A DNA stretch of 64,000 bases from Balamuthia mandrillaris (lineage: Eukaryota; Discosea; Longamoebia; Balamuthiidae): positions 62,001 through 126,000 of the forward strand of contig JAVKOQ010000004.1 of NCBI GenBank assembly GCA_031835245.1, written 5' to 3'. Shown piece by piece: positions 21,446-32,242 of this stretch. The position numbers and the translations under genes were made by a program. Under the pieces are notes generated by a model, which was not told where the DNA came from, searched no databases, and was given only the letters and a program-made list of their open reading frames with translations. Positions within the stretch are counted from its first letter, which is position 1, and each line of letters starts with the position of its first letter.

Positions 21446-22349
21446 GTTTTCCTTTTAATTTTAAATTAATTGCTTCTGCTAACTCTTCAAGTGAAGAAAC
21501 ATCTTGAATATCTAAACCACGTTTTCTTAACTTTTCAACAAAATATAATAAGTTAGTTGGCATCATCTGATTATCTTTTAAAAATTGGTTATCAGATAAG
21601 ATTGAAAAAGTATCTCCGTCTTTGACAATTTCTCCATTTTTGAACACAATCGTTCTTTTTGTTCATTTTAAAACATTATCTAAATCATGAGTTGCTAAAA
21701 TGATTGTTTTTCCACTTTCATAAAGATTGTTCAAAATCAAAAGCATATCATCTGTACCCGCGGGATCAAGGCCAGCTGTTGGTTCATCAAAGAAAATTAT
21801 ATCTGGCTCCATGGCTAAAATTCCTGCAATCGCAACTCTTCTTTTTTGGCCTCCAGATAAGTTAAATGGTGATTTTGGAAGATAAGATTCATCTAAACCG
21901 ACTAGTTTAATAATTTCTTTTGCTCTTTCTTTTGCTTCGGCTTTTGGTGTACCCATAGACACAGCACCAAAAATTATATCTTTTTCTATAGTTTGTTCAA
22001 AAAGTTGGTATTCAGCAAATTGAAATACAACACCAACTCTTCTTCTTATTTCTTTGATAAATTTAAGTTTTTTTTGAAAGCTCTTCGGTTTTTGAATTAT
22101 GTTTTTTATAACTTCTACTTCTTGTGTTTTTGGATCTTTAGCTTTGTAGACAAATTCTACTTCACCTTCATCAGGAGTTAATAAAACATTCATATGTTCA
22201 ATAAATGTTGTTTTTCCCGAACCTGTTTGACCTATGATGGCAATGAATTCATTTTCTTTAATTTCAACACTTACATTGTTTAGTGTTTTTAGTTCTGTAG
22301 GTAATTTTTTGTTGAAAATTTTAACAATATTTTTTGCTCTTATTTGCAT
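21435..22349 (-). CDS. ecfA2: ECF transporter ATP-binding protein EcfA2
   Basis: 304 aa, one of two ATPases of the shared energising module. Walker [11 protein letters not shown], a Q-loop ([15 protein letters not shown]), signature [17 protein letters not shown], Walker [14 protein letters not shown], and H-loop ATHDLDNVL are all intact. An insertion of about 30 residues ([19 protein letters not shown]) after the first domain strands is common in mycoplasma EcfA2. It overlaps ecfA1 by 10 bases and ecfT by 11, so the three are coupled. Confidence 0.93.
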
Positions 22350-23140
22350 AGTATATCCAATAATTCATCTTCATCATAAGTGGGGCTAATTCCTTGGATT
22401 AAAGAAGAAAGTTTATAAATAAAAGGAGAATCAATTTTTGCTTTTTCTATGATTTCTTTGTTATTTAAAATATGTTTTGGTTCACCTTGAGCGATTAATC
22501 TACCTTGTGAAAACACTAACAACTCATCTGCTAAAACTGCTTCATTCATATTATGAGTTATTGAAATAAGTGTTTTATCTCCTTGTTTTCGCAGCTCGTT
22601 AATAATTTTAACAACATCGTATTTTCCTTTTGGATCAAGCATAGATGTTATTTCGTCAAAAATAATTATATCTGGATTTAAAGCCAAAATTGAAGCAATT
22701 GCTACTCTTTGTTTTTGACCACCAGAGAGAAATTGAGGCTCATTATCCAAGTATTTTAGCATATTGACTTTTGTTGCTAATTCAGTAATTATATCCTTCA
22801 TTTTCTTTGGATCTACACATTTATTTTCCAAGCTAAAAGCTATGTCTTCTTCTACAGTTGCTCCAACAAATTGATTATCTGGGTTTTGGAAAATAATTCC
22901 GATTTTCTTTCTTATTTCAGGCAAAGTTTTCGAAGACATTTCAATATTGTCTATAAAAACCTTTCCTTTTTGTGGTTTATAAATTCCTGAAATAATTTTT
23001 GAAAGTGTAGATTTTCCTGATCCGTTATGCCCTAAAACAGCGTAATACTTTCCTTTTTTAATATTTAGCGAAATATCTTGTAAAGCTCAAGTATGTTGTT
23101 TTTCGGAATAACTAAAAGAGACCTTTTCTAACTTGATCAT
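22340..23140 (-). CDS. ecfA1: ECF transporter ATP-binding protein EcfA1
   Basis: 266 aa, partner ATPase. Walker [12 protein letters not shown]-loop [19 protein letters not shown], signature [16 protein letters not shown], Walker [16 protein letters not shown], and H-loop [10 protein letters not shown]. Asp-Glu is followed by Ile-Thr (DEIT) rather than Pro-Thr, a known EcfA1 variation. The ATG at 23138-23140 has AAAGGACACC upstream. It leads the ecfA1-ecfA2-ecfT order, 17 bases after hpt. Confidence 0.93.
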
Positions 23141-23157
23141 GAGGTGTCCTTTTTTTA

Positions 23158-23706
23158 CTAATCTTTTATAAATTCTTTCTTTAGAATTCCAATATAAGGA
23201 AGATTTCTAAATTTTTCTTGATAATCTAGTCCATAACCTATTAAGAATAAATCAGGTACTTCAATTCCTATTTTATCTGGTGTAAATTCTACTTTTCTTT
23301 TTGCAGATTTGTTCAATAATGAAGCAACTCTGATGCTTGTTGGTTGTTTTGTTTTTAAATATTCAATAACTTTGACTATAGTAATTCCAGAATCTACAAT
23401 ATCTTCTATAATTAAAACGTCTTTGCCTTTGATGTCATGAGCTAAATCGGTAACAATTTTAATTGTACCTGTGGATTTGCTAGCTCCATAATAAGAAGAT
23501 GCTACTATGAAATCTATTGTATGATCCACTTTTACACTTTTAATTAGTTGTGCTAAAAAGAGTATTGAACCCTTTAATAAACCTACTAATACCAAATCTT
23601 TTGAGTCTTTATAAGTTTCATTTATTCACTGGGCTACTTCTTTAATCTTGTTTTCTATAAATTCTTGAGTATATAAAATTTTTTCAACTCTATAATCTTG
23701 TTCCAT
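23158..23706 (-). CDS. hpt: Hypoxanthine phosphoribosyltransferase
   Basis: Purine salvage: makes IMP or GMP from hypoxanthine or guanine plus PRPP. It is 182 aa. The PRPP-binding loop VLIIEDIVDSGITI is present, with VGLLKGSILFLAQLI upstream and FIVASSYYGASKSTG (the flexible-loop SYG-type motif), then FLIGYGLDYQEKFRNLPYIG. The ATG has a strong AAAAGGGG site. Usual position near ftsH/tilS is not seen; here it is ahead of ecfA1. Confidence 0.94.
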
Positions 23707-23771
23707 ATATCCCCTTTTTTTAATTTTATTTTTTAATAAAAATGTATTTTTTGCTTAGTTAAATTTTCTTA

Positions 23772-24509
23772 TTATATCACCTTTTTCTCAAAAATTTTTG
23801 AGTATTTTTCGTACTTATTTTTTTTAACTTTTAATTTAATTTCTGATTCAAGACGTAACACAAGAGTAAATTCTCCTTTAACATTTTCACCCAAAGCTTG
23901 TTTAATATCTGTAGCTGAACCTAAAAAATACCTCTCATGAATCTTGGTCATTTCTTTAATTAAGAACAATTTTGCTTCATTTTTGAAGACTTTTTCAATA
24001 TCTTCCAGGGTTGCAATTAATTTATATGGTGAAACAAAAAAAACATAGGAAATATCTGGTAAAAATTGTTCTAATTGTTTAACTCTTTGCGAAGACGTTT
24101 CTTTTAAAAATCCTATAAAAATGAAGGGTAAATTAAAGCCAGATAAAGCGAAAGCAGAAGTTACTGCGCTAGGTCCTGGAATAACTTCAAGATTAATAAA
24201 ATTATTATGACAATACTCTACTAAAATTTGTCCAGGATCAGAAATTAAAGGGGTTCCTGCATCTGAAATTAAAGCAATTTTTTTGTCTTGTTCAAGTAAT
24301 AAAGATATTTTAGATAAAGATTTGTACTCATTGAATTTATGATAGGAAATTAAATGTTTATTACTTATTTGGTAGTGATTTAATAACTTTGAACTAACAC
24401 GTGTATCTTCACACAAAATCACATCTGCATCTTTGAGGATTTCTAAAGCTCTTAAAGTAATGTCTTTGAGGTTTCCTATAGGAGTTGAAACTATAGAAAT
24501 TTTTTTCAT
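23772..24509 (-). CDS. rsmI: 16S rRNA (cytidine1402-2'-O)-methyltransferase RsmI
   Basis: 2'-O-methylates C1402 in the decoding centre. It is 245 aa, shorter than the about 280 of E. coli but usual for mycoplasmas. The start ISIVSTPIGNLKDITLRALEIL, CEDTRVSSKLLNHY, ALISDAGTPLISDPG, and IPGPSAVTSAFALSG are signature motifs of this tetrapyrrole-methylase-fold group. The ATG follows the holB stop with 1 base between (TAAAATG). Confidence 0.95.
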   Translation of the reverse strand: MKKISIVSTPIGNLKDITLRALEILKDADVILCEDTRVSSKLLNHYQISNKHLISYHKFNEYKSLSKISLLLEQDKKIALISDAGTPLISDPGQILVEYCHNNFINLEVIPGPSAVTSAFALSGFNLPFIFIGFLKETSSQRVKQLEQFLPDISYVFFVSPYKLIATLEDIEKVFKNEAKLFLIKEMTKIHERYFLGSATDIKQALGENVKGEFTLVLRLESEIKLKVKKNKYEKYSKIFEKKVI

Positions 24510-24510
24510 T

Positions 24511-25404
24511 TTATTTTAGACTTTCGTAAAAATTTACTAAAAAATTATTTTTTTGTAAAGTAAAGTTTTGAGCTGTTTCTAATGATTGAATAAAGTTTTC
24601 AATTAAAGAAATAATTTCAAAATGCTTCGGAGCAAATTTGTCCTTCTGTTGCTTCAATCTGTTTTCTCAATTTCTAAAAATATCCTTTCAAAATGAAGGA
24701 AAAATAGAAAAATCTTTAGCAAATATGCTAAAGAAAAAGAGTTTTAAAATTGAGAGTAAAAACAAAGCATTTTCTTTTGTTAACTTCTTATAAAAAAAGT
24801 TAATCAGTTCCAAATTGCTTTTATAATGTTTGTTTAAAGTTTGTTGAATTTCTTTTAATAATTTTAAATTTTCATCATTAATATTTCTTTTAACTTGTTC
24901 TAAACCAGAATAGATGTTAACAAATAAAGTGTTGTATTCAAAAGCTTTATTTTCTTTGTTTAAAATTTCAAGAATTTCTTTTTTATTATCTTCGTAAAAA
25001 TTAAAAACTTGACATCTAGACCTAATAGTTGGCAATACTTTATCAATATGTGTAGTAGTTAAAATTATTAATGTGTTTTTAGGTGGTTCTTCAAGAGTTT
25101 TTAAAATTGCATTTAAAATGGAAGTATTTGCTAAATCAATGTTTTTTATTAGTAAAACTTTTTCATCTTGTTGCGTAAATGAAGAAAAATAAAGGTCATT
25201 AAAAGCGCTTAGTATCTCTGATTTGTGTAAAGTTTTTTTAACATCAAACATTTGAAAATTTAAATTATTTTTATTAGGATTAACTCCTACTTTATGAAGC
25301 AAAATTTCTACATTTTTATCTATATTGTCTTCATTTAAACTAGCAATTAAAAAAGCATGAAATAATTGTTCTTGGGTAGCGATTATTTTTGAAAAGTGTT
25401 TCAT
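24511..25404 (-). CDS. holB: DNA polymerase III delta' subunit
   Basis: A clamp-loader subunit that works with DnaX. It is 297 aa. The AAA+ core is recognisable: HAFLIASL at the start, KVLLIKNIDLANTSILNAILKTLEEPPKNTLIILTT, then TIRSRCQVFNF. No Walker A lysine motif is present, as expected, since delta' does not bind ATP. The C-terminal half is poorly conserved. It overlaps tmk by 4 bases and runs into rsmI. Two TGA-Trp codons lie near the end. Confidence 0.9.
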
Positions 25405-26030
25405 TTTTTAACTAATTTTTCTCTTTTTTCTTCAAAAGCTTTTTTAATTTGTTCAAAAACTTTATCTTCATTTTGAAGTGCATCAATACGAATTATTCTT
25501 TCTGGATATTTTTTTGATAAATATTCATATCCACTACAAACTTTTGAAAAAAACTTGTTTCCTTTATCCTCTATTCGATCATTATCAGAAGTTTTTCTTT
25601 CAAAAGCTTGCTGAATTGGAACATCTAGCCAAAAAGTCAAATCAGGTTGGGTTTTATTAGAAATCCAATCATTTAATTGTTCAACTTGATTAATATCAAT
25701 TTTATTTCCAAAAGCTTGATAAGCAATAGAAGAATCAATAAATCTATCAGAAATAACAATTTTTCCTTCTTGTAGTGAAGGTCAAATAAGTTTTTCTAAA
25801 TGTAAACGACGAGAAGCTGCAAATAAAATTACCTCTGTAAATTTGCTAATTTCATATTTTTTATCCAATAATAAATTCCTAATAATTTCGGCTTCACGAA
25901 CTTGAAAACCACCAGGCTCTCTAGTTAAAATTATCTCTTTTTTTGGAAATTCATTTTGTAAGTAATGATACAGTTTTTTAATTAACGTTGATTTTCCTGA
26001 ACCATCAATTCCTTCAAAAGTTATAAACAT
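25401..26030 (-). CDS. tmk: Thymidylate kinase
   Basis: dTMP to dTDP for DNA precursors. It is 209 aa. P-loop FEGIDGSGKSTL at residue 5, then LTREPGG, and the lid/DRY region VISDRFIDSSIAYQ. Two TGA codons are Trp. The start follows recR by 16 bases. This dnaX-ybaB-recR-tmk-holB order is the conserved Firmicutes arrangement. Confidence 0.96.
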
Positions 26031-26046
26031 TTTGACTCACTTTTCT

Positions 26047-26619
26047 TTATTTTCTGTTCTTTATTGCTTCTTTTAGTGTTAATTCATCAACATACTCAAT
26101 TTGAGCTCCAAGAGGTATACCGCTTGCTAATTTGCTAATTTTAACGTTTTTTAAATCTTTATGATTCATAACAAAATTAGCTAAAACTAAACCTTCAATG
26201 TTAAATGAAAAAGCTACAATTAATTCTGTATTTTCTCTAATTAAATTTCTTAATTTATTTATTTTGGCAGTTAAATATTTATTGTCAACACCTTTTTTAT
26301 AATCAAAAACAAAGTATTTTCCTTCATAAAATCTTAGATTTTCAAATTTAATTACATCGCTTGAATTTTCAACCAACATAATTTGTGAACTTCGATCTGG
26401 ATCTAAACAAATTGAACAAACAACATTTAAAGATACAAAATTACAACGCTCACAAGGTTGGAGATTTTGTTTTAATTTAATAATTTTTTGACTAAGATCT
26501 TGAAAAAATTCAATATCTTTGTTCAATAAAAAATAAAAAAATTTTTCAGCTTGTTTTTTGCCAACACCAGGAAATGTTTTAAAAGTAGAAATTAGCTCTT
26601 CATATTCCTTACCAAACAT
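26047..26619 (-). CDS. recR: Recombination mediator RecR
   Basis: 190 aa. Helix-hairpin-helix start (FKTFPGVGKKQAEKFFYFLL), four-Cys zinc finger (CERCNFVSLNVVCSIC), then a Toprim domain (IMLVENSSDVIKFEN...SKLASGIPLGAQIEYVDELTL). It acts in RecFOR-type gap repair, although RecF/RecO partners are not in this window. The start codon overlaps the ybaB stop by 1 base. Confidence 0.95.
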   Translation of the reverse strand: MFGKEYEELISTFKTFPGVGKKQAEKFFYFLLNKDIEFFQDLSQKIIKLKQNLQPCERCNFVSLNVVCSICLDPDRSSQIMLVENSSDVIKFENLRFYEGKYFVFDYKKGVDNKYLTAKINKLRNLIRENTELIVAFSFNIEGLVLANFVMNHKDLKNVKISKLASGIPLGAQIEYVDELTLKEAIKNRK

Positions 26620-26906
26620 TAAAAGGGTGTTCCTTCTTGTTTAGGCATAAGTGCTTCGTGTTTTTTATTAAGTTCTAATAATGCTTCATTAATTGTAATA
26701 ATTAAGAGTTCTTCTAGAGTTTCCATATCATCTGGATCAGCTAGTGCTGGATTTATAGTTAGTTTTTTAATTTCTCTACCACCTGAGATAACTAATTCAA
26801 TTCCGTGTCTTGAAAATGTGAATTCTTCTTGATTTAGTCTTTTTTCTTTTTCTTTAATTTCTTTTTGCATTTTTTGTGCTTGTTTCATTAATTCTTGTAT
26901 ATTCAT
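26619..26906 (-). CDS. ybaB: YbaB/EbfC nucleoid-associated protein
   Basis: 95 aa, a small dimeric DNA-binding protein. The coiled-coil-like start (MNIQELMKQAQKMQKEIKEKEKRL) and the core GIELVISGGREIKKLTINPALADPDDMETLEELLIITINEAL match the family. The AAGGAG site is strong. Canonical position between dnaX and recR. Confidence 0.95.
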   Translation of the reverse strand: MNIQELMKQAQKMQKEIKEKEKRLNQEEFTFSRHGIELVISGGREIKKLTINPALADPDDMETLEELLIITINEALLELNKKHEALMPKQEGTPF

Positions 26907-26930
26907 AATAGTCTCCTTATATTTATTAAT

Positions 26931-29069
26931 TTATATGATTTTTCTTTTTTTGTTAGGAAAAATTTCAGATAATCTGTTTTCATCACTTAAAGAATCAGCA
27001 TTGATTTTCGCCAAAGGAACAATTTGCACCGATTTTAAAGTAGCTGAATTTGCTTTTCAATTGCTAATAGTTTTTTGACTTAACTTGTTAGAAGCAACAA
27101 ATAAGTGCATTGGGGTTTGAAACATATATTCTAACAATTTTCTTGAAAGTAAAGAATTGTTTTTTACTTCTTTGATTAACAAATTTTCTAATTCATTATT
27201 TTCTTCTGTATTAGAAATCAAAATAAATTCTGATGAACTCACAACAATTTTAGTTGTTTTTAACAAATGAGCAAAAGAAGAAAATTCTGTACTAGCTGTT
27301 GCTAAATCCAATTTATCATTTCATTGTTGTTTTAATTTAGCATTAATACTTTTTGCTGGTTCACCTTCTTTTATATAAATACGAAATAAATTATAAATTT
27401 CTTCTTCTGTTAAATAATCTTCTGCTTCTTGTACAGAAACAGGTGATTGGAAATCATTTGGATTAAAAAATTCTTGATTTTCAAGGATACTAGCTGTATT
27501 CTCTAAAGGTTGTTCTGTTTCTGAATTAGTTTGATCTGCTTCATTGTAGTCAAAAAGCGACATACCTTGTGGATTGTTTACAGCAATAGTTTTTTCGACT
27601 GTTGCAGTATCTAAATTATTTTTTATTTGTTCAACTAATTCTTCTTCATTTAACAAACCTAAATCTTCAAAATGTTCTTCTTGAGTGTTTATATTTTTGA
27701 TTTTTTGTGAAGGAGTTGAACTGGTTTGAAAATCTTCTTTTCAACTGTTTGTTGCTAGTGGGTTAGTATTTTCTATTGTTAGTTTTTCTACAACTGGCTT
27801 AGTAGGGGGTTTTTGATGATTTGATCAAGAATAATTATTTTTAGTTTTTGTTGCTAATTCTGTGGCTGTTGAAATATCTTTGATCGAATTTATAACACTT
27901 TCGTTATTCGCTTTTAAATCTTTAGCTTCATAAAGACGTTTTATGTGCAAATCTCTAGCATCAAAACCAGATATTGATGAGTTTGCGTCATTTGATTTTT
28001 CAGCTACTGCAAATAATTTTATAATTGCAATTTGAATACTCATTGCTGGATTATTAGAACTTATTAATTCTTTTTGTGTTTTGACTAAAACATCTTGAAG
28101 TTTATATGCTGTTAAAAGAGAAAGAGGAATTTTTTCTATTTGTTCAACTGAAAATCCTTCTAATAAAGTAATATCTTTTGTTTTTTGATAAATAATAAAA
28201 TTTTTAACTAAACTAATTAAAGAACTAATTAAAATATTTGGATTAGCACCTTGTTCTAAGATAGTGGAAATTAGGTGGAAAATTTGTTGAAGATTTTCAT
28301 TATGAATTTCTTTTAATAAATTAATAAGTTTTTGAGTTGAAGTAAGACCAAAAAGATTTTCAACATCAATCATATGAATTTTTGATCTTGAAAAATTATT
28401 TAGTTGTTCAACCATTGCTAATGCATCACGTAAGCTTCCAGATGAGAGCTGAGCAATTGCTCATAGCGCTTCTTTTTCATAGGAAATTTCTTCTTTTTCA
28501 AGCACATATTCCAGTCTTGAAACTATTTCTTTTTCACTAATTTTTCTAAAATTAAAACGTTGAACTCTAGATAAAATTGTCAAAGGAATTTTATGAGCTT
28601 CTGTTGTTGCTAAAATAAAAATCACATGTTTTGGTGGCTCTTCTAAGGTTTTTAAAAAAGCATTAAACGCACTAGAAGACAACATATGAACTTCATCTAT
28701 TATGTAGATTTTATATTGTGAATTTGTAGGCAAATTGTTAACATTATTAATTAATTCTCTAATTTCATCAACACCGTTATTAGAAGCTCCATCCATTTCA
28801 ATAATGTCAAAAGAATTGTTCACAGAATCTTGACATTTTTGACAAGGAATAAACAAATCGGTTTTATGTGAACAATTTAGTGTAGTTGCAAATATTTTAG
28901 CAACTGAAGTTTTTCCAGTTCCTCTAGGTCCTGAAAATAAATAAGCGTGAAAAATTTGGTTTGTCGAAATAATATTTTTTAGCGTTTGAATAATAAAATC
29001 TTGACCAACAACATCTACTAAAGTTGTTGGACGATATTTACGATAAAAAGCTAAGTAATTTTTTGACAT
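26931..29069 (-). CDS. dnaX: DNA polymerase III gamma/tau subunit
   Basis: Clamp-loader ATPase. It is 712 aa. AAA+ domain I: RKYRPTTLVDVVGQDFIIQTL, Walker A GPRGTGKTS, a zinc-binding CPI-type loop with four Cys (CSHK...CQKCQD), Walker B IYIIDEVHML, and sensor NAFLKTLEEPPKHVIFILATTEAHKIPLTILSRVQRF. Domain III follows near residue 240, and a long acidic, poorly conserved tau-like tail (about 300 residues) extends to the end. I saw no strong A AAA AAG shift site, so a short gamma form is not predicted. Seven TGA codons are Trp. Confidence 0.94.
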
Positions 29070-29070
29070 A

Positions 29071-29928
29071 CTAATTAAAAATCTCCACTATTTGCTTGAC
29101 ATATTTATCTTCTACTTTTAAAACTGCAAAAGCTATTGCTTGTGGGCCTGTGTGAACAGAAATAACATCCGGAATATTAAAAGTATGAATAGTTTGTTGT
29201 GAATAAGTTTCCATTTCTGTTCTAATTTTTTCTATATTTTCATTGTAAGAATGAAGTAAAACTATTTGATGACCTGAGCCAAATTTATCAACTGTTTGTT
29301 TAAAAAATTTCAAAATTGTTTTATGAAAAATGTTTCCTTTTCCTTCTTTATGAAGCTTTCCTCCTTCAAATTTTATTACCGGAACAATTTTTAGTAACTT
29401 AGTAAGAACAGCTGCTGAAGACGAAAGACGACCTGAATTTACTAAGTAAGAATTATCATGTGGAAAAAGTAAAAATTTTCCTTCAACTTCTTGGTTCAAT
29501 ATTTCAAATGCTGTGTCAAAATCAACACCGGATACAATTTGGTCTCTAAATCTTAAAATATCTAAAATTATAAGAAGAGTTAACTTTGTTGAACTCACTA
29601 CTTTAACATTTTCAAAATCCTTTGCTAAATTAACAAAATTTTGATACTGTGAAGAAAGATACTGACTAATTGGATAAAGAATAACTTTATCATATTCTTT
29701 GCTTAATTTTTCAATTGTTTCTTGAACTTGTCCTAGTAATGTTGTTGATGTTTTAACCTTACTTTTTTTGCTAATTAATTCAAAAATTTCTCCTTCTTGC
29801 AAATCAATTCCGTCTTGATATTCTTTGTCATTGATGTAAATTGTTAAGGGTAAAAAAAACACATCTAATTTATGTGCTAATTGTGGATTTAGTCCAGTAG
29901 AAGAATCTACTACTATTGCTATTTTCAT
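29071..29928 (-). CDS. DegV-family fatty-acid-binding protein
   Basis: 285 aa. The N-terminal IAIVVDSSTGLNPQLA, IDLQEGEIFELI, KTSTTLLGQ, and the SGRLSSSAAVLTKLLKIVPVIKFEGGKL segment are family hallmarks. Members bind fatty acids (FakB type) for the FakA kinase, giving acyl-phosphate for lipid synthesis from scavenged acids. FakA is not in this window. The ATG has no Shine-Dalgarno; a TATAAT lies 10 bases upstream (29939-29944), so the mRNA may be almost leaderless. Two bases separate it from dnaX. Confidence 0.9.
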   Translation of the reverse strand: MKIAIVVDSSTGLNPQLAHKLDVFFLPLTIYINDKEYQDGIDLQEGEIFELISKKSKVKTSTTLLGQVQETIEKLSKEYDKVILYPISQYLSSQYQNFVNLAKDFENVKVVSSTKLTLLIILDILRFRDQIVSGVDFDTAFEILNQEVEGKFLLFPHDNSYLVNSGRLSSSAAVLTKLLKIVPVIKFEGGKLHKEGKGNIFHKTILKFFKQTVDKFGSGHQIVLLHSYNENIEKIRTEMETYSQQTIHTFNIPDVISVHTGPQAIAFAVLKVEDKYVKQIVEIFN

Positions 29929-29938
29929 AATATTGGAA

Positions 29939-29944
29939 ATTATA
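29939..29944 (-). promoter_or_regulatory. Candidate -10 box for degV (near-leaderless)
   Basis: Minus-strand TATAAT, 10 bases before the degV ATG, with no ribosome site between. Confidence 0.5.
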
Positions 29945-30024
29945 ATAAATTTTCACATTTCTACTAAGGGAAAAAAATAGAAAACTAAAAAATCTTTTCT
30001 ATAGTTTAAATAACTAAAAAAATA

Positions 30025-30030
30025 TATAAT
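30025..30030 (+). promoter_or_regulatory. Candidate -10 box for the 30038 gene (leaderless)
   Basis: TATAAT seven bases before the ATG at 30038, which places the expected transcript start at or beside the ATG. Confidence 0.5.
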
Positions 30031-30037
30031 TTTAATT

Positions 30038-30352
30038 ATGAACACCTTGCAAACTAAAAACAGTAAAGAATTAAATTTATCATTTGACTTTATTGTAAAA
30101 AAACACGAATACAGAATTCTCGATATTGAACTAAACGGAGCACTAAGACAACTAGAATATTCAAATAGATATTTTGAATGATTTATTGAAGATTTACTTT
30201 ATTTTTTAGATATGAATAGATATCAAAAAAGATGGGATTATGAAGCAATAAACATTTTTAATGTACAAAGTTTGAAGCTAAATGAAGAAAATTTGAAGAA
30301 CTTTTTAAAATATTTTTCAAGTGTAACTAATTTTAATCTAATAGCAAAATAA
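30038..30352 (+). CDS. Uncharacterised 104-aa protein
   Basis: 104 aa, no signal peptide or membrane segment. It is rich in aromatic and acidic residues (EWFIEDLLYFLDMNRYQKRWDYEAI). One TGA is Trp. It starts seven bases after a TATAAT and has no Shine-Dalgarno. Divergent from degV and 17 bases ahead of lplA, with which it probably shares a transcript. I do not recognise the family. It could be missed by annotation because the TGA splits it. Confidence 0.65.
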
Positions 30353-30369
30353 AAAAAGAAGGAATTATT

Positions 30370-31358
30370 ATGATAATTTATGTTACAAAAAAACTTCTCC
30401 ATTTTATACCCTAGCAATGGAAGAATTGCTTTTAAAAGACGAAAGCATCAAAGAAGACATTATGTATTTTTACCAACATGATAATGCAATTATCATTGGT
30501 AAAAACCAAAATATCTATGAAGAAGTAAAACTAGACGTTGTGGAAAAAGAAAAAATTGAAGTTTATCGTAGACTCTCAGGTGGTGGCGCAGTTTATCATG
30601 ACCTCGGAAATATAAACTTTTCTTTTATAACTAAAAAAGAAAACAACAATTATGAAAAATTTCTAACACCAATTATTGAATTTTTTCAATCTTTAGGTTT
30701 AGATGCTAGATTCAAAGGCAGAAACGATTTAGTTGTTAATGGAGCAAAAGTATCCGGAAATGCTCAAATTGTTTACAAAAATAGAATGGTGCATCACGGA
30801 ACCATTTTGTTTGATGCTAACTTATCAAAACTTTCTGAAGTCTTAATTCCGAACAAATTAAAGATAGAATCTAAAGGAATTAAAAGTATAAGACAACGTG
30901 TAACCAATATTTTATCTGAATTAGATTTTAAAATGTATCACGATGAGTTTATTGAAAAATTAATTTCTTTCTTTGAAAAAAAATATCAAAGCAAAAGACA
31001 AGAACTACCTTCTAAGTATGACAAAGAATTAAAAGAACTAGGTGAATTCAAAAAATCAAAAGAATGAGTTTATGGAAAAAATCCTTCTTTTTCCTTCAAA
31101 ATTCAAGCAAAAACAGATGGTGGGATTTTGAAAATTCTTGCTAATATTGAAAATAATAAAATTTATGATATTGCTTTTGAAGGTGATTTTTTATCACAAA
31201 AACCAGTGGAAGAAATTTATCATTTGTTTATTGATCAAGAATTTTCCAAAGCAAATATAGGTAGAATTTTAGACTCAGTTGAACTAGAACATTATTTTGG
31301 AGCTATTAAAAAAGAAGAAATAATTGCTTTGTTTTTTGGTGAACTAGGAGGTGAATAA
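30370..31358 (+). pseudogene. lplA: Lipoate--protein ligase LplA-like, frameshifted at its start as assembled
   Basis: Attaches lipoate to E2/H-protein lysines. The main frame (from 30417) has RRLSGGGAVYHDLGNINFSF, GRNDLVVNGAKVSGNAQ, and the C-terminal lipoate-ligase domain. The ATG with a strong AAGAAGGAA site is at 30370, in a different frame; the frame breaks in an A7 run (30387-30393) after about six codons. One more base would connect it to SPFYTLAMEELLL, the family's conserved start region. An ATG at 30417 exists but has no ribosome site and would drop this start. The gene may thus be translated poorly or not at all as read. Confidence 0.83.
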
Positions 31359-31362
31359 AAAT

Positions 31363-32166
31363 ATGTTTACAAGAAAAACTATGGATATTGATGGTGAATT
31401 AATTTCTTATATTGAAGAAAATAATGACAAACCTAAAATTTTATTTTTACATGGTTTTGCTTCTTCTAGTGAAGCAGCACAACAAGTTTGTAATTTAACT
31501 AATCGAAGCTATGGAATCATAGCGCTTGACTTTCCGGGTTGTGGGCATTCTAGTGCAAAAAAAGATATAAATATTGAATATTATCAATTTATTGCAAAAA
31601 GATTTGTAGAAGAACTTAATTTAAAAGATTTTATTGTAATTGGCCACTCTTTAGGTGGTGCAAGTGCACTTCATTTATTAAATGAAAAATTAGCAAAAAA
31701 AGCAATTTTAACAGCACCTATAAACTATGATATGCTTCATTCTACAAATCAAAAAGTCAAACTAAAATGATTATTACCTGAAAATCTACAACAAGCTTAT
31801 GAAAGTATGGATTCACTTGTTTTTGTAGATAGATTAAATTACAAACAGAATCTGGACAAAACTGCTCAAAGATTTTTCAACTTTATGAGCATAAGAAAAC
31901 CAGTATTTTTAGATATGGTGGTTAACCAAATTCTAAATCCTGATTATCTTAAAAATAGCATTAAAAATCTTTATTTAGCAAACAATGATTACGAATTTAT
32001 TATAGGTGAAAAAGATTTGTTTGTAACTTATAATTCTATTTTATCTGTTGCTTTAGAAAATCACAAAAAAATTAATTCAATACCTGATTGCGGACATGCA
32101 TTATTTTTTGAAAAACCTGAAGAAGTAAATCAAATTATTGAAGACATTATTAAACAAGTGAATTAG
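31363..32166 (+). CDS. Alpha/beta hydrolase
   Basis: 267 aa. The fold's motifs are clear: LFLHGFASSS (oxyanion strand), LDFPGCGHSS, the nucleophile elbow GHSLGG, an Asp-bearing loop (IIGEKDLF), and the catalytic His in DCGHALFFEKPEEV. The Ser-Asp-His triad is therefore complete. The start is set at ATG 31363, 11 bases after AGGAGG; a GTG at 31351 is too close to that site. It directly follows lplA. Substrate unknown; esterase or lipase-like activity is the family default. Confidence 0.8.
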
Positions 32167-32242
32167 TTACGTTTAATTTAATAAAACAAAAAGAGCCATT
32201 GAGGTGATACCCTTTTCTTGAAAAAATTTTTGAGTGTTTTAA

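Noticed and set aside
26931-29069. Programmed frameshift for a short gamma form in dnaX
   Set aside because: No A AAA AAG with a following stem was seen at a useful place.
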